Assembly (NCBI RefSeq): GCF_028898845.1
Contig: NZ_CP118574.1
Span: 3,720,001-3,784,000, forward strand
Source of the DNA: Streptomyces sp. WZ-12
GTDB taxonomy: Bacteria; Actinomycetota; Actinomycetes; Streptomycetales; Streptomycetaceae
DNA length: 64,000 nt
Direction of reading: 5' to 3'
The notes under the pieces: model-generated
The model's database searches: none
What the model was told of the DNA's origin: nothing
Seen by the model: the letters and a program-made list of their open reading frames with translations, nothing else
Made by a program: the position numbers and the translations under genes
Part shown: positions 21,126-32,500 of the stretch, one piece after another
Layout: every line of letters starts with the position of its first letter
Numbering within the stretch: position 1 is the first letter of the stretch

Positions 21126-21650
21126 ATGGCTGAGTTCACGATCAACGCCCATCGCTTCGACCCGTACAAGAACTTCAAGTTCCTGGTCCTGTGGGACGGT
21201 CGTACGGTCGCGGGGGTCAGCAAGATCAGTCCGCTCAAGCGCACCACCGAGGTCGTCAAGCACCGCAACGGCGGCGACCCCAGCTCGCCGCGGAAGTCCC
21301 CGGGGCGCTCGGAGTTCGAGGGCATCACCCTGGAGCGCGGGGTCACCCACGACCCGGAGTTCGACCGCTGGGCCAACAAGGTCTGGCAGGTCGGCGCCGG
21401 CCTCGGCTCGGAGGTGTCGCTCGCCGACTTCCGCAAGGACCTCGTCATCCAGGTCCTCAACGAGGCCGGCCAGGTCGCCGTCTCGCACAAGATCTACCGG
21501 TCCTGGCCGAGCGAGTACCAGGTCCTGGGCGAGATGGACGCCAACGCCAACGCGGTGGCCATCCAGAGCCTGAAGCTCGAATGCGAGGGCTGGGAACGCG
21601 ACTACGAGGTCCCCGAACCGCAGGAGCCCTCGTTCACCCACCCGGCCTGA
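21126..21650 (+). CDS. Contractile injection system inner tube protein
   Basis: The 174-residue product belongs to the phage T4 gp19-like tube family (Pvc1/Afp1), which stacks as hexameric rings inside the sheath. Visible features are FDPYKNFKFLVLWDGRTVAGVSKIS at the N-terminus, a variable loop with KHRNGGDPSSPRKSPGR, then FEGITLERGVTHDPEFDRWANKVW, and a C-terminal strand pair SLKLECEGWERDYEVPEP. The start ATG follows GTGAGGGAATCCG. It lies 110 bases after the sheath gene, in the usual sheath-tube order. Confidence 0.95.
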   Translation: MAEFTINAHRFDPYKNFKFLVLWDGRTVAGVSKISPLKRTTEVVKHRNGGDPSSPRKSPGRSEFEGITLERGVTHDPEFDRWANKVWQVGAGLGSEVSLADFRKDLVIQVLNEAGQVAVSHKIYRSWPSEYQVLGEMDANANAVAIQSLKLECEGWERDYEVPEPQEPSFTHPA

Positions 21651-21668
21651 GCGGCGACGAGGTAGCCG

Positions 21669-22427
21669 ATGGCGGTCACCGGGCCGGCGGAACTGCTGGC
21701 CACCTGGGAGGCCGGGCTGGCCGAACGGGCGGCCGGTCGGGCCCTGTTGCTGCACCGGGCGGCCCGCCCCGGCGAGCCGCCCGACGCCCTGCTGTCGGCA
21801 CCGCTCGGGGAGCGGGCGGCCGACCTCTTCGCGCTGCGCCGGGCGCTGTTCGGCGACCGGCTGGAGGTCACGCTCGACTGTGCGGCGACGGAGTGCGGTG
21901 CGGCGCTGGAGTTCGAGCTGGACGCCGGGGAGTTGGCGGCGGCCCGCCCGCGGCCGCCCGAGGGCGGGCTGCGGGTGGCGGAGGGAGCCTGGGTGGTGCG
22001 GTTCCGGCTGCCCGCCCCCGGCGACCTCGCGGCCGTGGCCGCCGCCCGGCCGCCGGACGGCACGGACGCCCGGCGGCTGCTCGCGGCCCGCTGCGCCCTC
22101 GCCGCCCACCGGGCCGGCCGGGAGGCCACGGTCGAGGAGCTCGCCCACCTGCCCGACCCGGTGCTCAAGCGCTTCGCCGAGGCCGCCGAATCGGCCGACG
22201 CCGGCGCGGAGTTGACGTTCCGCATCGCCTGCCCGGAGTGCGGCGCGACCACCCCGGCGGAGCTGGACATCGCCGGGTACCTGTGGACCGAACTGGACGC
22301 CTGGGCCCGGGACCTGCTCCTCGACGTCCATCTGCTCGCCTCGGCCTACGGCTGGAGCGAGCCCGAGATCCTGGCGCTCAGCCCGCTGCGGCGCCGCTAC
22401 TACCTGGAGCTGTGCGCGGATGCCTGA
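21669..22427 (+). CDS. CIS-associated T4-type baseplate protein with zinc-knuckle cysteines
   Basis: This 252-residue protein has an N-terminal helical region (AELLATWEAGLAERAAGRALLLHRAA) and two cysteine pairs, C71-x4-C76 (CAATECG) and C188-x2-C191 (CPECG), that could form one split zinc ribbon. The C-terminus ALSPLRRRYYLELCADA ends in a hydrophobic helix. CIS loci of actinobacteria and cyanobacteria normally have such a protein, assigned to the T4 baseplate family, in this place after the tube gene; it may act as a baseplate chaperone or hub component. Start ATG at 21669 follows GACGAGG. It overlaps the next gene by eight bases. Confidence 0.75.
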   Translation: MAVTGPAELLATWEAGLAERAAGRALLLHRAARPGEPPDALLSAPLGERAADLFALRRALFGDRLEVTLDCAATECGAALEFELDAGELAAARPRPPEGGLRVAEGAWVVRFRLPAPGDLAAVAAARPPDGTDARRLLAARCALAAHRAGREATVEELAHLPDPVLKRFAEAAESADAGAELTFRIACPECGATTPAELDIAGYLWTELDAWARDLLLDVHLLASAYGWSEPEILALSPLRRRYYLELCADA

Positions 22428-23239
22428 GATGCCCGAGACACCCGATCTTGCGTCTGCCGCGTCCGGCGACTACCTCGGCCGGCTGCTGGCCCGGTACGCC
22501 CCCGCGCCGCCGGACGATCCGTTCGGCCCGCCGGGGGGCGACGGGCCGGGCCGGCCCACGCTCGTCTGGCCGCGGCTGCCCGGCCCGTTCGAGCGGGTGA
22601 CGGCGCTGCCCGGCCCGGCCGACGGCGAGCCGGCCGACGCCGGACCCTCGTTCCCACGGGCGGCCGGCCGGCCCGCCCCGGCCCCGCACGCCGGTCAACT
22701 CCCGCGCGCCGAGCGGCGAACGGAGATCCGTACCCGGACCGAGCGGGAGACGGTGCTCCGTACCGAGGCGGCGTCGGGCGCCGACCGCGACCGCGGGCCC
22801 GCCGCCCGCCCCGGGCCCGCGCCCCTGCTGCGTCCCGCGGCGGCGGCGCGCGCCGGGGCCCGGGCCGCCGGCGAGGGCGGGCGGGCGCGGGCGGGCGCGG
22901 CCGGTCCGGAGGACACCGCGGCGGGCCGGGCCGGGGACCCCGCGCGCGTCCCGAGCGACTCGGGGCGCCCGCCGCGCGCTCCGCCCGCGCACCGACGCCG
23001 TGCCGGCGCCCCGCCGCCCCGTGCCGCCCCGCGGCCAGGCCCCGGCCGGGCGGCGTGCGGCGCGCGGTCCCGCCGAGCGGGTGGTGCACGTGGAGATCGG
23101 CCGGCTGGAGGTCAGCGCCGGCGCCGAACGTCCCGCGGCGGGCGGCCGCCCGGCCCGCCCCGAGCGGCGCGCGCCCGCGCTGAGCCTCGGTGACTATCTG
23201 GCTTCCCAGCAACGGACTTCAGGGGGACGGTCCACATGA
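22420..23239 (+). CDS. CIS-associated small protein, apparently frameshifted near 22,970-22,985
   Basis: The N-terminal part reads from an ATG at 22420 in one frame: MPEMPETPDLASAASGDYLG, then LLARYAPAPPDD and a Pro/Arg/Ala-rich disordered region. The C-terminal part, RVVHVEIGRLEVSAG and ALSLGDYLASQQ, lies in the next frame and ends at a TGA at 23237-23239. That stop overlaps the following ATG as ATGA, and third-position GC switches frame at about 22,970-22,985, so both parts are coding. In other CIS loci a single protein carries both ends. An indel in the very GC-rich linker (real or a sequencing error) is the simplest explanation. Function unknown. Confidence 0.65.
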
Positions 23240-24117
23240 GCAACGCACTCGCCCTCGCGACGGTCACCCAGGCCCTTGCGCTGCTGGTCGAGCACAACCT
23301 GCACCCCGAGATCGACATGGCCGTCTCGGTGGAGACCCGCAAGCCGCCGACCGATCCCCCGACCGACCCGACCCTCACCGTCTTCCTCTACCAGGTCACC
23401 CACAACCCCTCGATGCGCAACTCCGACCTGGTCACCCGGGCCTCCGACGGCACCCTGCTCAAGCGCCCCGCCGCCGCGATCGACCTGCACTACCTGATCA
23501 GCGCGTACGGCGAGGAGCAGGAGCTGGTCGGCCAGCGGCTGATCGGCAGCGTGGTGCGGACGCTGCACGAAATCCCGGTGCTGCCAAGGGAGTTGATCGA
23601 GGAGGCGGCCGAACGCCCGTATCTGGCGGGCAGCGACCTCGCCGAGTCGCTGCAGAAGGTCCGCTTCACGCCGACCCAGATGGACGTGGACGAGACCTCC
23701 AAGCTCTGGGGCATGCTCAACAACACGCCCTATGCGCTGTCGGTGGCCTACCAGGCGTCGCTGGTGCTGCTGGACGGCCACCAGAAGCCGGCACCGGCCC
23801 GACCGGTGCGGAAGCCGGAGGTGCGGGTGGTGCCGGAGGTGGTGCCGGAGGTGCCGTTGGACGAGCCGACGGTGGGGCCGGTGGAGGCGCCGGCGGAGGA
23901 CGCGACGCCGGGTGCCTCGACGCCGGGTGCGGCGAAGCCGGTCGCGAAGAAGGCGGCGAAGAAGCCGTCGCCCCGCAAGTCCGCTGCTGCGGAGGGGAGT
24001 TCGGGAGCCCGTTCGCGGCCGCGGGCCCGTAAGGCGACCCGCGACCGGGCGGCGGAGGCGGACGGTCCGCGCCGCGCCGACGACCCGTCGCGCAGCGACG
24101 ACGGCGGGGAGGGCTGA
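23236..24117 (+). CDS. CIS sheath-terminator/cap protein (DUF4255, Pvc16-like)
   Basis: Residues 1-165 form a DUF4255 (Pvc16 N-terminal) domain: ALALATVTQALALLVEHNLH, DPTLTVFLYQVTHNPSMRNS, AIDLHYLISAYGEEQELVGQ and LWGMLNNTPYALSVAYQASLV. In Pvc and Afp particles the homologue caps the distal end of tube and sheath. The tail (about 180-293) is disordered: first valine/proline repeats (VRVVPEVVPEVPLDEPTV), then lysine-rich repeats (AKPVAKKAAKKPSPRKS) and an arginine-rich end. The start overlaps the previous stop (ATGA). The long basic tail is not part of the cap fold. Confidence 0.9.
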   Translation: MSNALALATVTQALALLVEHNLHPEIDMAVSVETRKPPTDPPTDPTLTVFLYQVTHNPSMRNSDLVTRASDGTLLKRPAAAIDLHYLISAYGEEQELVGQRLIGSVVRTLHEIPVLPRELIEEAAERPYLAGSDLAESLQKVRFTPTQMDVDETSKLWGMLNNTPYALSVAYQASLVLLDGHQKPAPARPVRKPEVRVVPEVVPEVPLDEPTVGPVEAPAEDATPGASTPGAAKPVAKKAAKKPSPRKSAAAEGSSGARSRPRARKATRDRAAEADGPRRADDPSRSDDGGEG

Positions 24118-24150
24118 GGCGCGGTGCGGGGGACGGGGGCGGAGGGGGAC

Positions 24151-26133
24151 ATGGCGGGCGGCGGCGAACAGGACCCGGAGGCGTCGGGCCCCGAGGCGGA
24201 GGGCACGGCGCTGGCGGCCGCCGTCCGGGCCGTGTTGGCGCGCCTGGACGCGCATGCCACCCGCACCCCGGGCGACCGACCGGCCGACGCCGACGGGAGG
24301 GCGAGCGAGCGGGCGGGCCACCACGCCACCCCCTCCCCCCGCACCCTCGACACCCTCGCCGACTGCTTCGGGCTCACCCCCTTCGAGCGGGAGGTCGTCC
24401 TGCTCGCCGCGGCCGCCGAGTTGGACCCGACCACCGGCGCCCGCTGCGCCGCCGCCTGCGGCGATCCGGCCCGCCCGCACCCCACGTTCTCGCTCGCCCT
24501 GGCGGCGCTCGACGCGCCCCACTGGAGCGCCCTGACCCCGGTCGCCCCGTTGCGCCGCTGGCGGCTGATCGAGTTGGCGGACGAGACGCGGCTGACCACC
24601 AGCCGGCTGCGCCTGGACGAACGCGTCCTGCACTTCCTGGCCGGCGCGCCGTACCTGGACGCCCGGCTGCACGGCCAACTGCGGCGCACCGTACCGCCGG
24701 CGACCCTGCCGCCCGCGTACGAGCGGGCCGCCGGCCGGGTGGCGGCCGGGTGGGCGGCCGCCGAGCCCGACGCCCCGTTACGCGTCGAGCTGGTCGGCGG
24801 CGATCTGCGCACCCGCGCCGACATCGCGGCGACCGCGGCCCGCCGCAGCGGCCTCGGCCTGTACGCGATGGCCGCCGAGGACGTCCCGACCGCCCCCGCC
24901 GAGCGGGACCTCCTGGCCCGGCTCTGGCAGCGGGAGGCGATCCTGCTGCCGGCCGCGCTCCTGATCGAGGTCGGCGAGCTGGACCGCGAACAGCACGCCG
25001 CCGCGGACGCGTTCATCGCCGGCGCCGCCGTCCCGCTGGTCGTCTCCGGCCAGGAACCGCGGGGGACCGGCCACCCGCGCGGCCAACGCGTCACCGTCCC
25101 GCCCCTCTCCGACGAGGAGCAACTGGGGCTGTGGGGCGAGGCGTTCGCCGACGTTCCGGACATCACGGACCGTCATATCGCCGCCCTGGTGGCCCAGTTC
25201 CAGCTCCCCCCGCACATCGTCCGCTCGGCCGCCGCCTCCGTCCGTCGCGACCTGCCGGCCTCCGACGGGCCGGGCGCCGCCGAACTCGCCTGGCGGGCCG
25301 GGCTCGCCGAGGCGCGGATGGGCCTGGACGAGCTGGGCCGCCGCATCGAACCGCGGGCCGGCTGGGACGATCTGGTCCTCGCCGACCGCCAGTTGCGCAT
25401 CCTCCAGGAGGTCGTCGCGCACGTGCGGCAGCGCGCGACCGTCTACCACGACTGGGGCTTCGCGGGGGCGCTGCGCAGCGGCCTCGGCGTGACGGCGCTG
25501 TTCGCGGGGGGCTCCGGCACCGGCAAGACGCTGGCCGCCGAGGTCATGGCCCGGGAGCTGGGGCTGGATCTGTTCATCATCGATCTGTCCCAGGTGGTCA
25601 GCAAGTACATCGGCGAGACCGAGAAGAACCTCAGCCGGGTCTTCGACGCCGCCGAGCGCGGCGGGGCGCTGCTGCTCTTCGACGAGGCGGACGCGCTGTT
25701 CGGCAAGCGCAGCGAGGTCAAGGACAGCCACGACCGCTACGCCAACCTGGAGGTCAGCTATCTGCTGATGCGCATGGAGGCGTACCGCGGCCTGGCCGTG
25801 CTGACCACCAACATGAAGAAGGCCCTGGACTCGGCCTTCATGCGCCGCATCCGCTTCGTCGTCGACTTCCCCTTCCCCACCGAGCGCGAACGGGCCGAGA
25901 TCTGGCGCCGGGTGCTGCCCGCCCGGGCGCCGACGAAGGGGATCGACCCGGCGCTGTTGGCCCAACTCACCGTCGCCGGCGGCTCGATCCGCAACATCGC
26001 CCTCTCCGGCGCCTTTCTCGCCGCGGAGGAGGGCGACCGCCTCCAGATGCGGCACATGCTGGCCGCGGCACGTACCGAGTACCTGAAGCTGGAACGCTCC
26101 CTGACGCCGTCGGAGGTCCACGGATGGGTGTGA
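24151..26133 (+). CDS. CIS-associated AAA+ ATPase (Pvc15/Afp15 type)
   Basis: The gene encodes about 660 residues. Residues 1-410 are an N-terminal helical region plus a degenerate first ATPase-like domain (VELVGGDLRTRADIAATAAR). The C-terminal AAA+ domain is complete: Walker A GGSGTGKT at 453-460, Walker B LLLFDEADALFG (D511, E512), sensor VLTTNMKKALDSAFMRRIRF with arginine finger candidates, and sensor 2 GGSIRNIALSGAFLA. Homologues act in assembly or cargo loading of eCIS particles. I prefer the ATG at 24151, five bases after GGAGG; a GTG at 24124 is an in-frame alternative. Confidence 0.93.
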   Translation: MAGGGEQDPEASGPEAEGTALAAAVRAVLARLDAHATRTPGDRPADADGRASERAGHHATPSPRTLDTLADCFGLTPFEREVVLLAAAAELDPTTGARCAAACGDPARPHPTFSLALAALDAPHWSALTPVAPLRRWRLIELADETRLTTSRLRLDERVLHFLAGAPYLDARLHGQLRRTVPPATLPPAYERAAGRVAAGWAAAEPDAPLRVELVGGDLRTRADIAATAARRSGLGLYAMAAEDVPTAPAERDLLARLWQREAILLPAALLIEVGELDREQHAAADAFIAGAAVPLVVSGQEPRGTGHPRGQRVTVPPLSDEEQLGLWGEAFADVPDITDRHIAALVAQFQLPPHIVRSAAASVRRDLPASDGPGAAELAWRAGLAEARMGLDELGRRIEPRAGWDDLVLADRQLRILQEVVAHVRQRATVYHDWGFAGALRSGLGVTALFAGGSGTGKTLAAEVMARELGLDLFIIDLSQVVSKYIGETEKNLSRVFDAAERGGALLLFDEADALFGKRSEVKDSHDRYANLEVSYLLMRMEAYRGLAVLTTNMKKALDSAFMRRIRFVVDFPFPTERERAEIWRRVLPARAPTKGIDPALLAQLTVAGGSIRNIALSGAFLAAEEGDRLQMRHMLAAARTEYLKLERSLTPSEVHGWV

Positions 26134-26507
26134 ACGAGGCTGGTTTCGGGGCTGGTTTCGGGGCCGGGTACGGGAGTGGCTCAGGGGCCGGGGAAGCGGT
26201 GGCGCGTCCCTCGGCGGCGGGCGGGCCGGATGCCGTCGGCGGCGTCCGGATCGACATCGGGGAGCTGGTCCTGGACGGTTTCGCCTCCGGTGTGGACGCG
26301 GAGCGCGTATCGGCCGCGTTCCAGCGGGAGTTGGCCCGTCTGGTGCGGGAGGGCGGGGTGCCGCTGGCGGCGGACGGGGCGGGTGTCGCGGTGGACGGGC
26401 TGGCCGGGCTGCCGCCGCTGCCGGCGACCACGTCTCCGGTGCGGATCGGGCAGGCGCTGGCCCGGGCCGTGCACGCGGGGCTCGCGGGGCGGGGTGAGGT
26501 CCGGTGA
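26124..26507 (+). CDS. Small CIS-associated protein with 'VRIDIGELVLDGF' motif
   Basis: It overlaps the ATPase gene by ten bases and the giant gene by four (GTGA), so it is translationally coupled to both. The 127-residue product has a Gly-rich N-terminus (GAGFGAGYGSGSGAG), then VRIDIGELVLDGFASGVDAE, a helix ERVSAAFQRELARLVREGG, and a Pro-rich end closing with IGQALARAVHAGLAG. Proteins of this shape commonly precede DUF4157 genes in CIS loci. The small size and position suggest an adaptor or chaperone for the giant downstream protein, which is inference. The motif is similar to VHVEIGRLEV in the gene at 22420-23239. Confidence 0.8.
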   Translation: MGVNEAGFGAGFGAGYGSGSGAGEAVARPSAAGGPDAVGGVRIDIGELVLDGFASGVDAERVSAAFQRELARLVREGGVPLAADGAGVAVDGLAGLPPLPATTSPVRIGQALARAVHAGLAGRGEVR

Positions 26508-29500
26508 GTACGACGCAGTCGGCGGCGCAGGATGCCCGGGCGGCCCGTGACGAGAAGCGCCGGAAGCGGCGGGAGCGGGGCAGGTCGGCGGTTCCGGAGC
26601 CGAAGAACATCGTCAGCGGGGCCGGACAGCCGCTGGATCTGAGCGTGCGGCGGGAGCTGGAGGAGCAGCTCGGCCACGACTTCGGCCGGGTGCGGCTGCA
26701 CACCGACCGGGATTCCGGGCAGCTGGCGGAGCTGATGGGCGCGGACGCGTTCGCGGTGGGCCGGGACATCTTCTTCCGGGAGGGCGCCTACCGGCCGGGG
26801 ACGGCGGACGGGCAGCGGCTGCTGGCACACGAGTTGCTGCACACGGTGCAGAATCCGCACGGCCTGGGGGCGCTGCGGGCGGGCCGGGACCTGGGCGCGG
26901 TGAGCCTGCCGCAGGAGTCGGCGGAGCGGGAGGCGGAGGCGGCGGCGCAGGAGTCCGTGCGGGCGGCGATGCTGGGCGCCGTACGGGACGGCGGGCCGGC
27001 GGCGGAGGTGGAGCCGGGGCAGGCGACGCCGGGGTGGCTGCGGTACGCGACGGTGGACGCGGACCGGCGGCGGATGGAGCTGGTGGATCCGGCGACGTTG
27101 GTGGATCGGCTGGCGAACGGGGTGCTGCGGTCGCTGCGGGGGGATCCGGAGGACCGCTCGGGTCGGGTGCGCCTCGAACTGGCGCGGATGGCACCGGAGT
27201 TGCAGGAGTCGGTGCTGGACCGGCTGGAAGTGCGGCTGCTCGGCTCGGAGTTCGACCGGCTGCTGGATCTGGTGACGGAGTCCGAGGCGCTGCCGGTGGG
27301 GTTCCAGCCGTCGCCGGCACCGGAGCCGGTACGGGACGCCCTCGACCTCGTACGGGAGGAGCGGGACGCCCGCGAGCAGCGTGCGCAAGGCGCCGCGCGG
27401 ACGGAGAAGCAGCGCGCCGAGGACGCCGGCGAGGAGAAGCGGGACGCCAAGGGGCGGGCGGAGCAGGGGGACCGGGAGCAGAGCCGGGCGCAGCGCGACG
27501 CGGCGGCGGAGAAGCAGGAGGCCGGCGAGCGCACGGCGCAGGAGGACGTACGCGCCGAGGAGAACGCGGACACCAGGCACCAGGAGCAGCAGGCCGAGGA
27601 GAAGCAGGGTCAGGAGCGCCAGGAGGCCGATCAGGCCGACGCGGCGCGGGCCGACCGGTCCCAGGACGGCGCCGAGCGGACGAAGGAGGAGCGCAAGGCG
27701 CAGCGGGAGCGCGAGGAGGCCGATCCGCAGCAGGCGATGCGCCCGGGTGCCGACAAGCGCAAGCGCCTGGACGACGCGAAGAAGCCGGCGGACGGGTCGA
27801 AGCAGGAGGAGCTCGAAAAAAAGAAGAAGGAGCAGCCGGGGCCGGTCCGCCCGGAGAAGGTCGACGAGCGGGCCGATCAACGCGACAGTGCGCTGTCCGA
27901 GCACGGGCTGAACGAGAAGGACGAGGAGGACGGCCCGCCGCGCGAGGAGGAGCAGCCCGTCGGGCTGGAGGCGGGTGCCGAGCGGGACATCGGCGCGGGC
28001 GGGGACGCCGGTTCGCCGGCCAGGGGTGGTCCGGGTGCGGGCGAGGCGGAGCTGAAGCCGGAGGACTTCCTGCCGGCCACAGATCTGGACGTGTCGTCGG
28101 TGCCGACCGCCGAGCAGCCCGATGCCGCGCTGCCGTCGTTCCCCGCGCCCCCGCCCACGCGCGCCGAGCAGGTCGAGCAGCAGCGGGAGAACGCGGCCGA
28201 CGACGAGGAGCACGAGGACGAGCCGGAGGCCGAGACCAAGGCGCCGGGTGCGGAACTGGGGCCGGTCGAGGGCGAGGCGCCGCAGCCGGAGCACGGGCCG
28301 GCGGCCGAGGCGGGGGACCGCACCGAGAAGGACCTCCAGCCTTCGATGCCGGTCGAGCAGGAGGTGGGTCCGGATCCGGAGGCCGAGGAGCGGCAGGCCC
28401 AGGAGCCGGAGGCCGAGGAGAAGCGGGATCCGGAGCAGGCGCAGGACCAGGACGAGGACGGCGCCCGCCGCGCCAAGCAGGACGCGGACGACAAGGACGC
28501 GGACCGGGACGCGGAGGGCGGCAGCGGCGAGGAGGCGCCCGACGCCAAGGAAGCCCAGGACGAGCAGGCGGAGAAGAAGGAGCAGGACGCCCAGGAGGAG
28601 AAGCGCGAGGCGCCGGGGCAGCCGGAGGGGGCGGCGGCCGGGAAGCCGGCCGGGGTTCCGACGGACGGGGCGGCTGGCTCCGGTGCGGATGCCGCGGCGT
28701 CGTCCGGTACGGCCGCGGCGTCGGCACCGCCGGCCGGTGCGCACACGGACCGTACGCCCGGCGAGGACCGGCACCCGTCCCCCGCGGCGCGCCGGGGTGC
28801 CGAGCCGGTACGGGCCGAGCGGGAGGCGCCGGCCGCGAAGAGTGCGGTGCCGAGGGAGGCCGGGCCGGGTGCGGCGCCCGGCGGGCCGGTGGGCGGGACC
28901 GAGCCGGCTGCCCTGCCGTCGGCGGCCGCCGGGCCCGGTGGGGCGCCGTCGGTCGCCCAGGCGGCGGTGAGCCCGGCGGCCGAACAGGCCGACGATCCGG
29001 GGAAGATGGGCGCGCCGGCGCCGGAGGGGGCGAAGGCGCAGCCGGACGCCTCGCTGGAGAAGGACGGCGGGGGGTGTGCGCCGCCGGAGCCGGCTCCCGA
29101 GAAGCAGGAGGGCGGCGCGTGCGGCGGGGGCGGCGGGGGCACGCAGGGCACCGAGGAGAAGAAGGAGCCGCCGCCGGACGTCTCGTCGCAGGATCCGCAG
29201 TCGGCGCTGGACACGGTCGGCCAGCTCGCCCCGGACCAGGCACAGGAGGCGCTGCCGGGGCTGGACGGCGCGGCGGACAAGAAGGTCAACGACGAGCAGC
29301 AGCGGCTCGACGCGAACCCACCGAAGCGTGAACGGCCTTCGGGGGCTCCGCAGACCCAGTCGGGCCCTCCGCAGGAGGAGGCCGCGGAGACTCCGGTCAC
29401 CGGGCAGTTGGAACGGCTGGGCCCCGAGGACCCGGGCGAGAAGCAGCGGGCCAAGGGGAGCGAGAAGGCCGAGGGCGCCAAGCCGACCGACAACGTCCGG

Positions 29501-32500
29501 ACGCCGACGCTGCCGCCCGCCAAGGACGGCAAGATGACGGCCGAGGACGCCCAGAGCGTGGCGGCGGCGGCCGACCAGGTTCCGACGACCGACCCCGAGC
29601 TGCGCAACAAGACGGTCGGGCCGGCCCCCAGGATCAAGCTGGAGGGGGAGAGCGATCCGCAGCGTACGGACAAGCAGGCGGAGAAGCTCAAGGAGAAGCA
29701 GGGCAAGATCCAGGACACCGGCCGGGCGGACGCGTCCAAGTCGCTGGGCGAGGACAGGATCTTCCCGAACGCGCCCAAGGAGGAGCTCCAGGGGAAGGCC
29801 CAGGGCGGCCGGGCTCCTGCCGGGGCCGGTGGTGGCGCGGCGCCCGGTGGTGCGCCGAAGCCGGGTGCCGGGGCGGTGGCCAAACAGGAGCGCGGCGGGG
29901 ACATCAAGAGCGCCACGGGCCAGGCGCGGACCGAGGTGGCCGGCAAGGAGAAGGACCAGCAGCAGGGCGAGCAGAAGGCCAAGCAGCAGAAGCAGCAGGA
30001 GATCGACGCCGAGGTCTCGCGCAACGCCGACCAGCAGACCGCCGAGCGCGGCCGGGTCGCCGACCAGGCCAGGACGGAGCGTCAGAACTGGCGCGACGAG
30101 CAGGACAAGAAGATCGACGAGGCCGACAAGGGCACCGACAAGGAGCACAAGGACGGCAACGACAAGATAAGCAAGGAGCGCGACGGCAAGGACAAGGAGG
30201 TCGAGGACCGCAAGAACAGCGACAACAAGGACATCGGCGACAAGGCCGACCAGGCCGAGAAGGACGCCGAGAAGAAGAAGGAAGAGAAGAAGAAGGACTC
30301 CGACAGCCTCCTCGGCGGCCTCATCAGTGCCGTCGGCGACTTCTTCAAGGGCCTCCTGGACGCGGTCACCAAGGTCTTCGACGAGGCCCGCAAGGCCATC
30401 AACAGCGTCATCGACACCTTCAAGGACTGGGCGAACAAGGCGATCGACGCGGTCCGCGATTTCGCGGTCAAGGCCATCAACGCGGTCGCCGACGCGCTCA
30501 TCGCCATCGGCGACGTCCTGCTGGCCGCCTTCCCGGAACTCCGCGACAAGTTCCGCAAGGCCATCAACGACCTGCGCGACAAGGCCATCGACACGGTCAA
30601 CAAGCTCGCCGAGGGCCTCAAGAAGGCCGTCAACGACCTCCTCGACGCCCTCGCGGCCGGGCTCAACGCCCTCCTCAACGTCCTGGAGGCGGGCCTCAAG
30701 GCCGCCATCAAGATCTACCGCGACGCCATCGTCGGCGCCCTCAAGTTCGCCGAGGCCGCGATCCAGGCACTGGGCCAGTTCGCCGCCCTCGTCGCGGACA
30801 TCGCCCCGGACCCCGGCGGCTGGCTCTCGAAGGCCGGCAGCGCCGCCAAGACCGGTATCCAGGAACATCTCTGGGGCGCCATCAAGACCGCCGTCAAGCA
30901 GTGGTTCGACACCAAGGTCGAGGGCATTCTCGGCCTCGGCAAGGCCGTCATCAACGTCCTGATCAAGGGCTGCATGTCCTTGAAGCAGATCGGCAAGATG
31001 GCGTGGGACGCGGTGATCGCGGCCCTCCCGATGATGATCGCCCAGCTCGTCATCGAGAAGGTCGTCTCGATGATCATCCCCGCGGCGGGCGCGATCCTCA
31101 CCATCGTCCAGGGGCTGATGGCCGCCTGGCAGTCCATCAGCGCGATCCTCGCCGCCTTCGGCAAGTTCTTCGCGTTCCTCAAGGCGGTGAAGTCCGGCCC
31201 GGCCGCATGCCTCTTCGCCGAAGCCGTCGCCGCCGGCGTCGTCGCCCTCCTCGAACTCATCACCAACCTCCTCCTGGCCCGCCTCGGCCGCGCCGCCAAG
31301 GGCGTCGGCACCCGCCTCAAGGGCATCGCCCAAAAAATCATGAAGGGCCTCAAGAAGACCGGCAAAGGCGCCCGCAAGGCGGCCGGCAACGCCGTCAACC
31401 GCGCCCGCGGCGCCGTGCGCAAGGCCACCCAGGCCCTCCGCAAACCCACCGGCCCCGCCAAACCGAGGGGCCCCAAGGTCCCCACCCGCCCCGGCGCCTC
31501 CACCGAACACCACCCCACCACCCACCCCCACGCCAAGGGCCCCGCCACCTCCCACGACCGCCCCAACAGCCGCACCCCCAACCACGAACGCGACCACCGC
31601 CACGACGAAGACGCCGCCAAGCGCCAACGCGACGCGGAGGACCCGAAAAAGCAGCCCCGGCACGACGAGAAGAGGCCGGACCACCCGCAACACCCGGGAC
31701 ACAAACAGGAATCGCCCAAGAAAAAGAAGGAAACCGAGGCCCCGAAGCGCACCAAGCTACGCAAACCAAAGTCCCCATTGGGGCGCGCCCTCAAAAAGAT
31801 CAAAGGCAAGGTCAAGTCCGCCCTCAAGAAGGTCCGCAACGCCGGCAAGGCTCTGGGCAAGAAACTCCGCAAGTCCAAACTCGGCAAGGCCCTCAAGAAC
31901 AGCGCCAAGAAGGCCCGCGACTTCTTCAGGAAGAAGCGCGACCACATGCGCATCCACAAGAAGCACCGCACCGAGCAAAAGAAACAGAAGCACACGGACC
32001 AGAAGAAGAAGGAGAAATCCAAGCAGTCCAAAGAGACCCGACTGCAGAAGATCGTCACAAGAATCCAGCCGAAGCTCGACCGCCTGTTACAGCTCGGCAT
32101 CCCACGCCCGGCCCTACAAGCCGTTCTCGGGCCGATGCGGCTCTGGTACCGACTCACTGGACTCCAGATCAATGACAGCGGTGACTCATTCGACTTCGCG
32201 GCCACTCTGAACCCATCCCGTAATTTTGGCGCAGCACACTGGGACAAATTCAGCCGCGTCGGAGAGGACGGGATTCGGCGCTTCTCCGAGAACACGGCCG
32301 GGACGCGGAAGTTCTCAGAATCCGAGCAGAACGCCAACGCCGAGCGCTACGGGGAGGCCGAACTAGGCCACCACATGCGCAATCTTCCACGAGACCAGAG
32401 GCGTGCCGCTCTCGAATATTCGGACTACGGGTGGGTGTATAACCAGATCCTGCGCGTGGAGGGTAACGAGAACCCCAACGATCTACTTGCGAGTTGGCGT

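Noticed and set aside
25967..31702. 1,911-codon antisense open frame across the toxin gene
   Set aside because: Mirror of the real gene's GC-rich third positions; its leucine/arginine-rich repeats follow the lysine/glutamate codons of the plus strand.
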